Shown here: in pieces, positions 1 to 6,662 of the stretch | How the letters are laid out: each line of letters begins with the position of its first letter | Position numbering within the stretch: the stretch's first letter is position 1 | Assembly (NCBI RefSeq): GCF_900109645.1 | Contig: NZ_FOBG01000001.1 | Location: 2,276,262 to 2,340,261 of the forward strand | Reading direction: 5' to 3' | Source of the DNA: Duganella sp. CF402 | Lineage (GTDB): Bacteria; Pseudomonadota; Gammaproteobacteria; Burkholderiales; Burkholderiaceae_D | DNA length: 64,000 bases | Notes under the pieces: generated by a model | Seen by the model: only the letters and a program-made list of their open reading frames with translations | What the model was told of the DNA's origin: nothing | Database searches by the model: none | Translations under genes and position numbers: made by a program

Positions 1-549
1 CAGCGTGTCGGTCCAGACGATGGTTTTGACGCCGCCCTCGTAGGTGTACAGCAGGATCATGGCGAGGATGACGGCGGTGGTCAGCCAGAACGGCACGCCC
101 ATGCTGTCGAGGATCGTCAGCTGCAGGATATTCACCACCAGGTACAGCCGCGCCGACGCGCTCAGCGTGCGCGAGAGGATGAAGAAAGCCGCACCGCTTT
201 GATACGAGCGCGGACCGAGGCGCTGCTCCAGATAGGTGTAGATCGAGGTGAGCTTGAGGCGGTAGTACAGCGGCAGCAGGATGTAGGCGACGGCGATGTA
301 GCCGAGCACATAGCCAAGGATTACCTGCAGGTAGCCGAAACCATCGCGGCCCACCGCGCCCGGCACGCTGATGAAGGTGACGCCGCTCAGCGTCGTGCCC
401 ACCATCCCGAACGCGACCAGCATCCAGTTGCTGTTCTTGTTGCCGATGAAGAAGCTGTCGTTATTGGCGTTGCGGGAGGTGCGCCATGCCACCAGCAGCA
501 GCACGGCGAAATAAGCGGAGACGAGGCAAAACAGGGAGACTGCGGACAT
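1..549 (-). CDS. Sodium:solute symporter (SSS family), C-terminal part cut by window edge
   Basis: The first 183 codons of a membrane transporter that runs off the left edge. The N-terminus (MSAVSLFCLVSAYFAVLLLV) is a membrane helix. It is followed by GMVGTTLSGVTFISVPGAVG and a later EGGVKTIVWTDTLQ-type stretch ending at the edge, both characteristic of the sodium:solute symporter family (LeuT fold), which couples Na+ entry to uptake of sugars, amino acids or other organic solutes. The substrate cannot be told from this part. No clear Shine-Dalgarno precedes the ATG. Instead a 13-bp perfect hairpin lies three bases upstream of it, which is unusual. The downstream MFS gene on the same strand lies 46 bp upstream of this start. 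Confidence 0.85.
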   Translation of the reverse strand, partial: MSAVSLFCLVSAYFAVLLLVAWRTSRNANNDSFFIGNKNSNWMLVAFGMVGTTLSGVTFISVPGAVGRDGFGYLQVILGYVLGYIAVAYILLPLYYRLKLTSIYTYLEQRLGPRSYQSGAAFFILSRTLSASARLYLVVNILQLTILDSMGVPFWLTTAVILAMILLYTYEGGVKTIVWTDTL

Positions 550-552
550 GGG

Positions 553-588
553 ATATTGGCGGCGAGTGATTCAAATCGCCGCCAATAT
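553..588. promoter_or_regulatory. Perfect 13-bp hairpin abutting the symporter start codon
   Basis: ATATTGGCGGCGA at 553-565 is exactly the reverse complement of TCGCCGCCAATAT at 576-588, with a 10-nt loop. It lies between the stop of the upstream MFS gene (596) and the symporter ATG (547-549), both on the minus strand. There is no T-run after either arm, so it is not a textbook intrinsic terminator. It could act as a Rho-aided 3' end or mRNA stabiliser for the MFS gene, a protein-binding site, or a structure masking the symporter ribosome site. The structure is seen; the role is inference. Confidence 0.6.
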
Positions 589-595
589 ACCTCAA

Positions 596-1807
596 TCAGT
601 GCGCCACGGCGTGGATGGACCTGGCGCCGCCAACGCTGGCCGGACAAGGATTCAGGCGATCCAGGCGACCGCTCAGCGCAGTCAGGCCGAAGGCGCCCAA
701 CACCACCAGTGCGCCGATCCAGCCGGTGTGCACCAGTCCCAGATGCTCGACGATCAAGCCACCGCCCCACGCGCCACCTGCGATGCCAAGGTTGAACGCA
801 GCGATATTCAGGCCCGACGCCACATCCACGGCGCGCGGCGTGAAGTGCTCCGCCTGCTGCACCACGTACACCTGCAAGCCAGCCACGTTACCAAACGCCA
901 CCGCGCCCCATGCCAGTACAGTTGCCAACACCAGCCATTTGTACGGCGCAGTGAAAGTCAGCACCAGCAGTACAGCGGCCAGACCGAGGAAGATGATCTT
1001 CAGCGCGCCCACCGGGCCGCGCCGGTCGGCCAGCTTGCCACCCCAGATATTTCCTACCGCGACCGATACACCGTACACCAGCATCACCAGGCCCACCGCA
1101 TTCACGCTGAAACCGGTGATATCGGTCAGGATCGGCGCCAGGAACGTGAAAGCAGTGAACGAACCGCCGTAGCCCAGCGCCGTGATGGCATACACCAGCA
1201 GCAGGCGCGGCTCGCCCAGCACCTTCACCTGCTGCAGCAGCGAGGCAGGCTTGTTGTGGGCGATGGTCGACGGCACAAAGATCGCGCTGCCAACCACGGC
1301 CAGCACACCCAGTGCGGACACGGCGAGGAAGGTCTCGCGCCAGCCGAAGTGCTGGCCGATGAACGTCCCGAGCGGTACGCCGGTGACGAGGGCCACGGTC
1401 AAGCCCGTGAACATGATGGCGATCGCGCTGGCCGCCTTCTCCTTCGGCACCAGCGAAGTGGCGATCGTCGAGCCGATCGAGAAGAACACGCCGTGTGCCA
1501 GACCGGTGAGGATGCGGGCGATCACCAGCGATTCATAGCTGGGCGCCTTCCAGGCCAGCAGGTTGCCGAGCGTGAACAGCACCATCAGCGACACCAGCAG
1601 CAGCTTGCGCGGCAGTTTGCCGGTCAGCGCCGTCAGCACCGGCGCACCGACGGCCACACCCATCGCATACAGGCTGACCAGCAGCCCGGCCGAGGGCAAA
1701 TTCACGCCCAGATCGGCGGCGATAGTCGGCAGCAGGCCGACAATAACAAACTCGGTAGTCCCGATGGCAAACGCGCTGATGGTCAGCGCAAGCAGTGCAA
1801 TAGGCAT
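596..1807 (-). CDS. MFS transporter, YdhP/arabinose-efflux-permease type
   Basis: A 403-residue protein with about twelve hydrophobic helices and the major-facilitator pattern. It opens with SAFAIGTTEFVIVGLLPTIAADLGV, the hallmark of the DHA1 drug-efflux subgroup that includes E. coli YdhP, AraJ and NepI. The loop 2-3 signature region is reduced to TGKLPRK, and the fifth helix carries a TGVPLGTFIGQHFGWR-like motif C. These pumps export drugs, nucleosides or sugars by proton antiport at the inner membrane; the substrate here is unknown. The start is well supported: AGGAG lies 7 nt upstream of the ATG. A second member of the same subgroup is encoded at 15572. The gene stands apart from its neighbours, with the symporter gene following on the same strand. 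Confidence 0.85.
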   Translation of the reverse strand: MPIALLALTISAFAIGTTEFVIVGLLPTIAADLGVNLPSAGLLVSLYAMGVAVGAPVLTALTGKLPRKLLLVSLMVLFTLGNLLAWKAPSYESLVIARILTGLAHGVFFSIGSTIATSLVPKEKAASAIAIMFTGLTVALVTGVPLGTFIGQHFGWRETFLAVSALGVLAVVGSAIFVPSTIAHNKPASLLQQVKVLGEPRLLLVYAITALGYGGSFTAFTFLAPILTDITGFSVNAVGLVMLVYGVSVAVGNIWGGKLADRRGPVGALKIIFLGLAAVLLVLTFTAPYKWLVLATVLAWGAVAFGNVAGLQVYVVQQAEHFTPRAVDVASGLNIAAFNLGIAGGAWGGGLIVEHLGLVHTGWIGALVVLGAFGLTALSGRLDRLNPCPASVGGARSIHAVAH

Positions 1808-1899
1808 GACATAACTCCTGAAAAGTTGATGTCATGCAGTATCGGGCTTCCCGTTAGTGAGAAAAAGACACGAAAATCCAAAACACTCTTGCTTTGAGA

Positions 1900-2157
1900 T
1901 CAAATATCAGAGGAAATAATCGCCAGTCGGCCGTTGCCCGACTTGGTGGCCAGCAGGCTGGCGGCAATTTGCTTGATATCCGCTTCGTATTGCTCGAACG
2001 CCTTTAGTCCGGACATCTTGGCCGAGCCTCCCAGCATCGCCAGCGCCGTGCCGGAAATGCGGCACTGGCGCCAGGAATCGACGACCCGCAGGTCAAAGTC
2101 GATAAAATCGCCGAATGTGCTTTTATTCACATTTCGCACACCATGATCTTGTTCCAT
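1900..2157 (-). CDS. DUF1488-like small protein
   Basis: An 85-residue soluble protein. The body reads FIDFDLRVVDSWRQCRISGTAL, then KAFEQYEADIKQIAASLL and a final LAIISSDI. This follows the DUF1488 pattern: a short beta region, a C-R-I-S-x-x-A-L segment, a helical F-E-x-x-x-x-x-I-x-x-I-A segment and a terminal I-T/S-S-D. The family is common in proteobacteria and has no established function. I chose the ATG at 2157 over an upstream in-frame start at 2193 because a GGAG lies about 8 nt before it. The gene is divergent from the DUF3820 gene at 2217 and shares a short AT-rich spacer with it. Confidence 0.6.
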   Translation of the reverse strand: MEQDHGVRNVNKSTFGDFIDFDLRVVDSWRQCRISGTALAMLGGSAKMSGLKAFEQYEADIKQIAASLLATKSGNGRLAIISSDI

Positions 2158-2216
2158 GTTAGCTCCACTCAGGTGACTAATTTCTAGAAACAAAGGTTAT
2201 CATTAAGCATTCTATA

Positions 2217-2489
2217 GTGGTTTTCAAGCAAAATACTATCAAAATTTCACCTTCATCAATACAAGTGAATTCAGAAAAACTCGCCCAACTGCTCATCCGG
2301 GAGATGCCTTACGGGAAGTACAAGGGGCGCAAGATTGCGGATTTGCCAGGGCACTATCTCGGCTGGTTCGCGCGCGCGGGTTTCCCGTCCGGCGAACTTG
2401 GCACGCTGCTCGCACTCATGTACGAAATCGACCACAACAACCTGCGCATGCTGCTCGATCCACTCAGGCAGGCGAGCGCGGCAGCTTAG
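2217..2489 (+). CDS. DUF3820 family protein
   Basis: A 90-residue protein whose core MPYGKYKGRKIADLPGHYLGWF, then GFPSGELGTLLALMYEI and LLDPLR, closely matches the DUF3820 family. Its structure class is sometimes called quorum-sensing-regulated virulence factor. A role in nucleic-acid transactions has been suggested because related modules occur beside exonucleases, but no reaction is established. The frame is open from a GTG at 2217. A second GTG at 2265 and an ATG at about 2304 are alternatives; the GTG at 2265 would leave the usual short helical lead before the MPYGKYKG motif. The sequence before the start is AT-rich compared with the region. Confidence 0.75.
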   Translation: MVFKQNTIKISPSSIQVNSEKLAQLLIREMPYGKYKGRKIADLPGHYLGWFARAGFPSGELGTLLALMYEIDHNNLRMLLDPLRQASAAA

Positions 2490-2669
2490 CGCTCAGATAG
2501 GAAAGCTTAATTCATCGTCAAATGCAATCGTCTCCGCCCATAAGGGTGCTATATTCAATCTGGTCATAAAAGTGTTGGTCGCCGCTTGCAGCGCGATGGC
2601 CAGCCAACCTCTACCGCAGCCTCTTCCATTTGTGATGGCCCACCGGCAGCAGTACCGATCGGAGATGCC

Positions 2670-3008
2670 ATGCTCGATCTCAATACCGCAGAACGCATTC
2701 AGCTCAAGTCGAACGGCTCGCTTTGCCACGATGCTGAAGGCAACGAAGCCCTGATCGGACTCACCGCGCGCGAATCGATTTTTGTACTGCGCTATCAAAA
2801 GATTTTTGACGACCGACGCTCGTCTGCACACCAGCACGCCTACTTGCAGTTGCGCCAGCGACATGCCCACGCCTGCAACGCAGTCCAGAACCTGCGCGAT
2901 CAACAGCGATTAATGGATGTCGAGTCGGCACTCGACCTGGCGCTGGCAGACAGCTTTCCGGCCAGCGACCCCACCGCAATATCGATCACCAAAAAGGCCT
3001 TCCCATGA
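2670..3008 (+). CDS. Hypothetical 112-aa protein coupled to histidine kinase
   Basis: A soluble 112-residue protein with no recognised catalytic motif. The middle contains a predicted amphipathic helix (SAHQHAYLQLRQRHAHACNAVQNLRDQQ). The C-terminus ends ALDLALADSFPASDPTAISI, a tail I associate with many short Burkholderiales proteins of unknown role. The ATG at 2670 is chosen over an upstream in-frame ATG (2586) because GGAG lies 5-6 nt before it. The stop overlaps the start of the kinase gene as ATGA, so the two are translationally coupled. A partner or regulatory role with that kinase is an inference from the overlap alone. Confidence 0.6.
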   Translation: MLDLNTAERIQLKSNGSLCHDAEGNEALIGLTARESIFVLRYQKIFDDRRSSAHQHAYLQLRQRHAHACNAVQNLRDQQRLMDVESALDLALADSFPASDPTAISITKKAFP

Positions 3009-4138
3009 TGCACGAATTCCTAGCCAATAATCGAGCCGAGCTGGAGCGGCGCTGCCGCGAGAAGGTCGCGCAGCGGCCAGGCAGGTCGGCCTCCTCCGTA
3101 CAATTGGAAAACGGCGTGCCGATTTTCCTCGACCAGCTGATACGAACGCTGAGGATAGAGCAAACTCCCGATCCGTCCGCCAGCCACGCCATTTCCGGCT
3201 CCGCCGGGGGCACATCGGCATTGTCCGAAGTCGGCGCATCCGCCACCCAGCACGGCAAGGACTTACTGGACATGGGCTTCGCCGTCGACGAGGTGGTGCA
3301 CGATTACGGCGACCTGTGCCAGGCCATCACCGACCTGGCGGTCGAGCGCGATGCGCCGTTCCAGATCCACGAGTTCAGGACCCTGAACCGCTGCCTGGAC
3401 AATGCAATTGCCGATGCCGTCAACGAATTCAGCTACCAGAAAGAGCTGGTGACGGCCGAAAAACTGGCGCGCGAAAGCAAAGAGCGCGTGGGCATGTTTG
3501 CTCACGAACTGAGAAATATTCTGGGTACGGCCGCCCTCGCCTTTTCGGCCGCCAAGGCCGGTAGTCTGAGCCTGTCGGGGGCAACCGGTTCCATCCTTGA
3601 ACGCAGCCTCGCCGGGCTGGCCCGGATGATAGACGACTCCTTGCTGGATGTCCGCGCCGGCGACCAGCATGCCATCGTGCTGCACTCCTTTTCCCTGTCG
3701 CTGTTCGTGGCGGAACTGGCCGCTGCGGCGCATCTGGCGGCAGCGGCGAAAGGCTGCACCCTGGTGGTGGCGCCGGTGGATCCCTTGCTGGCCTTGAGCG
3801 GCAACCGCGAACTGCTGCTCTCGGCCGTGGCGAATCTGCTGCAAAACGCCATCAAGTTCACCCAGCCGGGCACCGAGGTCCGGCTGAGCGCCTACGGCGC
3901 CGCCAATCGCATCCAGATCGACGTTGCCGATCACTGCGGCGGCCTGCCGCCCAACGCCGAGGCAACGATGTTCTTGCCGTTCGCGCAAAACGGCGCCGAC
4001 CGCAGCGGGCTCGGCTTGGGGTTGACCATTGCCAAGCAATCGGTCCACGCCTGTCACGGCACGCTGCAGGTGCGCGACGTACCTGGCGTGGGCTGTGTTT
4101 TCACCATCAGCCTGCCCAGGCAGCTGGTACCGGACTGA
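3005..4138 (+). CDS. Soluble sensor histidine kinase with RsbRD-like N-terminal domain
   Basis: A 377-residue kinase without membrane helices. Residues about 5-150 (IFLDQLIRTLR, then HGKDLLDMGFAVDEVVHDYGDLCQAI) match the RsbRD_N-type helical sensor domain found in stressosome proteins and in several proteobacterial cytosolic kinases. The phosphoacceptor is His167 in FAHELRN. The catalytic ATPase domain shows an N-box (LLQNAIKFT), a D-x-G-G-like segment (VADHCGGLP) and a GLGLGLTIAK G2 box. It should autophosphorylate and pass phosphate to a response regulator, but none is encoded next to it, so it is an orphan kinase. The start overlaps the stop of the 112-aa gene; a second ATG lies one codon on. 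Confidence 0.85.
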   Translation: MMHEFLANNRAELERRCREKVAQRPGRSASSVQLENGVPIFLDQLIRTLRIEQTPDPSASHAISGSAGGTSALSEVGASATQHGKDLLDMGFAVDEVVHDYGDLCQAITDLAVERDAPFQIHEFRTLNRCLDNAIADAVNEFSYQKELVTAEKLARESKERVGMFAHELRNILGTAALAFSAAKAGSLSLSGATGSILERSLAGLARMIDDSLLDVRAGDQHAIVLHSFSLSLFVAELAAAAHLAAAAKGCTLVVAPVDPLLALSGNRELLLSAVANLLQNAIKFTQPGTEVRLSAYGAANRIQIDVADHCGGLPPNAEATMFLPFAQNGADRSGLGLGLTIAKQSVHACHGTLQVRDVPGVGCVFTISLPRQLVPD

Positions 4139-4209
4139 ATCCTTAACGTGACATCCCGGCCATGCAATTCCGTGTATAAATACGTTATTGCATTGTTTAG
4201 GAGAACGTC

Positions 4210-5235
4210 ATGAATCAGCATGCGCATGGCTGCACGTGTTTTATCATCCCGTCGAAGATGCTGCGCAAGCTGGCCGATGACGCCACCGACGCCCACGAAC
4301 GCCACTGCCTGCTCGACCAAGCCGAACTCTCCGCCCACCTGCGCGGCCAGCGCTCGGTTGCGCCGATGATGATGGGGCTGGTTGCCGCCACCGGCGAAAA
4401 ACGCCGCACGGTGTACGACGCCCAGAACAAATCCGCCCTGCCCGGCAAGCTGGTGCGCGGCGAGGACAGCAAGCCGTCCAGCGACAAGACCGTCAATCAA
4501 GCCTACGACGGCGCCGGCGCCACCTACGATTTCTTCCGCGAAGTCCTGAAGCGCAATTCCATCGATGGCAAGGGCCTGCGGCTGGACTCCACCGTTCATT
4601 ACCAGCAAAAGTTCAACAACGCTTTCTGGAACGGCCAGCAAATGGTCTACGGCGATGGCGACGGCAAGCTGTTCCTCAGCTTCACCGGCGCCATCGATGT
4701 GATCGCCCACGAGCTGACCCACGGCGTCACCCAATACGCCGTGCCAGGCGGTCTGGTCTACGCCGACCAGAGCGGCGCGCTCAACGAATCGATCTCGGAC
4801 GTGTTCGGCAGCCTGGTCAAGCAGTGGACGCTCAAGCAAACCGTCGAGCAGGCCGACTGGCTGATCGGCGCCGGCATCATGGCGCCGACGGTTGGCAAGG
4901 CGCTGCGCTCGATGGCCGATCCTGGCAACACGAAAATCACCTGGTCGGGCGACGACCAACCGAAAACAATGGCAGGATATGTGGAAGGCGGCGATGTGCA
5001 CACCAATTCCGGCATCCCCAACCACGCCTTCTACGCAGCCGCCATCGCGCTCAAGGGCAACGCCTGGGACAAGGCCGGGCCGATCTGGTACAAGGCACTG
5101 TCGCTGCTGACGCCGAACGCCACCTTTGCCGACATGGCCAAAGCCACCTCGGAATCGGCGGCGCTGCTGTACGGGACTAACTCAGCCGAACAGCACGCCG
5201 TGCAAGCGGCGTGGAAAGTGGTCGGCGTGGCATAA
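4210..5235 (+). CDS. Protealysin-like M4 family metalloprotease
   Basis: A 341-residue thermolysin-clan zinc protease. The zinc-binding HELTH is at residues 167-171 and the third ligand is Glu193 in GALNESISDVFG. The catalytic His lies in DVHTNSGIPNHAF. Unlike secreted thermolysins it has no signal peptide. Its N-terminus is a short propeptide with CTCFIIPSKML at residues 8-18, similar to the PPSM/PPHL-type motif of protealysins, which stay inside the cell or leave by an unknown route. AGGAG lies 8 nt before the ATG, and a TATAAA is visible around 4175 in the 71-bp spacer. The next gene, 10 bp downstream, encodes an emfourin-like inhibitor, which fits this subfamily. Confidence 0.92.
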   Translation: MNQHAHGCTCFIIPSKMLRKLADDATDAHERHCLLDQAELSAHLRGQRSVAPMMMGLVAATGEKRRTVYDAQNKSALPGKLVRGEDSKPSSDKTVNQAYDGAGATYDFFREVLKRNSIDGKGLRLDSTVHYQQKFNNAFWNGQQMVYGDGDGKLFLSFTGAIDVIAHELTHGVTQYAVPGGLVYADQSGALNESISDVFGSLVKQWTLKQTVEQADWLIGAGIMAPTVGKALRSMADPGNTKITWSGDDQPKTMAGYVEGGDVHTNSGIPNHAFYAAAIALKGNAWDKAGPIWYKALSLLTPNATFADMAKATSESAALLYGTNSAEQHAVQAAWKVVGVA

Positions 5236-5245
5236 AGGAAGCATC

Positions 5246-5551
5246 ATGCGTTTGACGTTGCGATGTAAAGGCGGTTTCACCGGGCCGGCCGGGGCGCAAA
5301 CGCGCACGGTCGATCTGGCACAGCTGCCGGCCAACCAGGCCAACGAAGTGCAGAAGCTGCTGCAGGCCAGCGATTTCTTCGCGCTACACCCCAAACTGCT
5401 CAGCCCAGCGCCCAAGTCGTGGGACTTTCAGTACGATCTGGAAGTGGACGACGGCCAGCAGACGCACTGCGTCCAATACCATCTGAACGAGGCGCCCCCG
5501 GCCCTCAAAGCGCTGACCGAAAAACTCAGCGACGAGGTGGCGCCGGATTAA
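5246..5551 (+). CDS. Emfourin-like proteinaceous inhibitor of M4 proteases
   Basis: A 101-residue protein lying 10 bp after the M4 protease stop, with AAGGAAG before the ATG. The pattern (MRLTLRCKGGFTG at the N-terminus, VDLAQLP, a central ASDFFAL, WDFQYDLEV, and PPALKALTEKL at the end) agrees with emfourin, the protein described from Serratia proteamaculans as a tight inhibitor of protealysin and typically encoded beside protealysin-like genes. It has no signal peptide, so both proteins would meet in the cytoplasm. The assignment rests on recalled family pattern plus the strict gene neighbourhood. Its stop overlaps the stop of the convergent glutaredoxin-like gene by four bases. Confidence 0.8.
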   Translation: MRLTLRCKGGFTGPAGAQTRTVDLAQLPANQANEVQKLLQASDFFALHPKLLSPAPKSWDFQYDLEVDDGQQTHCVQYHLNEAPPALKALTEKLSDEVAPD

Positions 5552-5913
5552 GCCAGCAGACGTTTCAATTCGCCGCTGGCGATCAGCTTCTGCAAATCGG
5601 TGGCGCCGCCGATCAGCGTGCCGTTCACAAACACCATCGGGAAGGTCGCCCAGCCGCTCCACAGCTTGAGCGCCAGGCGCGGCCGCCAGCTTGAGAAGTA
5701 GTTGCCGTAGCTGAGGTATTGGTAGGCAATGCCTTGCGCGTCCAGCAGCTTGCGCGCCTTGGCGGGGAATGGATTCAAGCCCATGCCGACCACCACCACC
5801 TTGTTGGCGGCAATGGCGGCTTCCACTTCGGCGATCAGATCGCGGTGATAATTGCTGATCTGTGCCAACGCGGCAGGATGGATACGGGCTAGCTCCAGGG
5901 TTTGACGAGTCAT
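5548..5913 (-). CDS. Glutaredoxin-fold protein lacking cysteines
   Basis: A 121-residue thioredoxin-fold protein. VVVVGMGLNPFPAKARKLLDAQGI occupies the strand, active-site loop and first helix of a glutaredoxin. WATFPMVFVNGTLIGGATDLQKL supplies the cis-proline strand and the conserved G-G segment. Where monothiol glutaredoxins have CGFS this protein has LNPFP, and the whole sequence contains no cysteine, so normal thiol-disulfide chemistry and glutathione-ligated Fe-S cluster binding are ruled out. Related GLNPFP/GNPH-type glutaredoxin homologues are, to my recollection, widespread in proteobacteria without a known role. It is convergent with the emfourin gene. Confidence 0.75.
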   Translation of the reverse strand: MTRQTLELARIHPAALAQISNYHRDLIAEVEAAIAANKVVVVGMGLNPFPAKARKLLDAQGIAYQYLSYGNYFSSWRPRLALKLWSGWATFPMVFVNGTLIGGATDLQKLIASGELKRLLA

Positions 5914-5920
5914 TGTTGCC

Positions 5921-6508
5921 TTATAAATTGAGTTTGTTTATCTTGGTGCCTTCAAGATTCAGGTTCGCCATCAGGCCGGCATTGGTTAAGACGAATGCCT
6001 GTACCGGATTATTGGCTGTGGCGGTGTCGATTTCACCATTGGCGCCAATTTTAATCAAGGCCACCGAACCATCCACCCCGGCGGTCCAGCCTTTGCCATT
6101 GCGGAATTTGTCCAGCGCTTCGCGGCTCATGAACAGCAGCACCACCGCCTTCGACTGCGCGCCCGCCTGGAAGCCGACCGACAACGAGGCCACGCTGTAG
6201 TAATCGGCCACCACGCCGCCGGTGCGCAGCACGCCCTTGCCGTACTCGCCGCCGACCACCAACCCGGCCGCCACCACGTTCGGGAACACCAGCACGCCGT
6301 TGGCCTTGTGTACCAGCTCGCGCGAACCCTTCACTTCCTTGTACAGGCGTTCCAGCGTGTTGTAGGCGCCCTGCTCGATCTCGGTCTTGACGGCGGCGCT
6401 GCTCGGCTCGGCCGCGCCGGTGGTGGTGGTGCAGCCGCTCAGCGCGACGCCGCTACAGGCCAGTGCCAGCGTCACCGCCGCCCGCACCAGGAAAGTCCGT
6501 TGTTTCAT
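5921..6508 (-). CDS. SYLF/YSC84-domain lipoprotein
   Basis: A 195-residue lipoprotein. The signal peptide ends in the lipobox ALSGC, followed by a low-complexity TTTTGAAEPSS linker. The mature part matches the SYLF (YSC84) lipid-binding domain: ANGVLVFPNVVAAGLVVGGEYGKGVL, then YYSVASLSVGFQAGAQSKAVVLLFM and a C-terminal VQAFVLTNAGLMANLNLEGTKI. Bacterial members are periplasmic or membrane-anchored and of poorly known function, and are often stress induced. The ATG at 6508 is chosen because GGAG sits 6 nt upstream; a TTG four codons earlier is not used. The 7-bp gap to the glutaredoxin-like gene downstream suggests co-transcription. 6509-6662 upstream holds no gene and no clear signal that I could identify. 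Confidence 0.8.
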   Translation of the reverse strand: MKQRTFLVRAAVTLALACSGVALSGCTTTTGAAEPSSAAVKTEIEQGAYNTLERLYKEVKGSRELVHKANGVLVFPNVVAAGLVVGGEYGKGVLRTGGVVADYYSVASLSVGFQAGAQSKAVVLLFMSREALDKFRNGKGWTAGVDGSVALIKIGANGEIDTATANNPVQAFVLTNAGLMANLNLEGTKINKLNL

Positions 6509-6662
6509 GGCAGTCTCCAAAAGAAAAGGCCGCAGCAGCGGCTGACGTTAAAAGGAAAGCAATGCTCAATCAATTATAAACGCGAGCTGTCCCTCATCCT
6601 CGCACTGCTGTGCGCTGCTTCCTCAAATGCCGAACAGCCCAAAGGCGGTGTGACCTAACACC

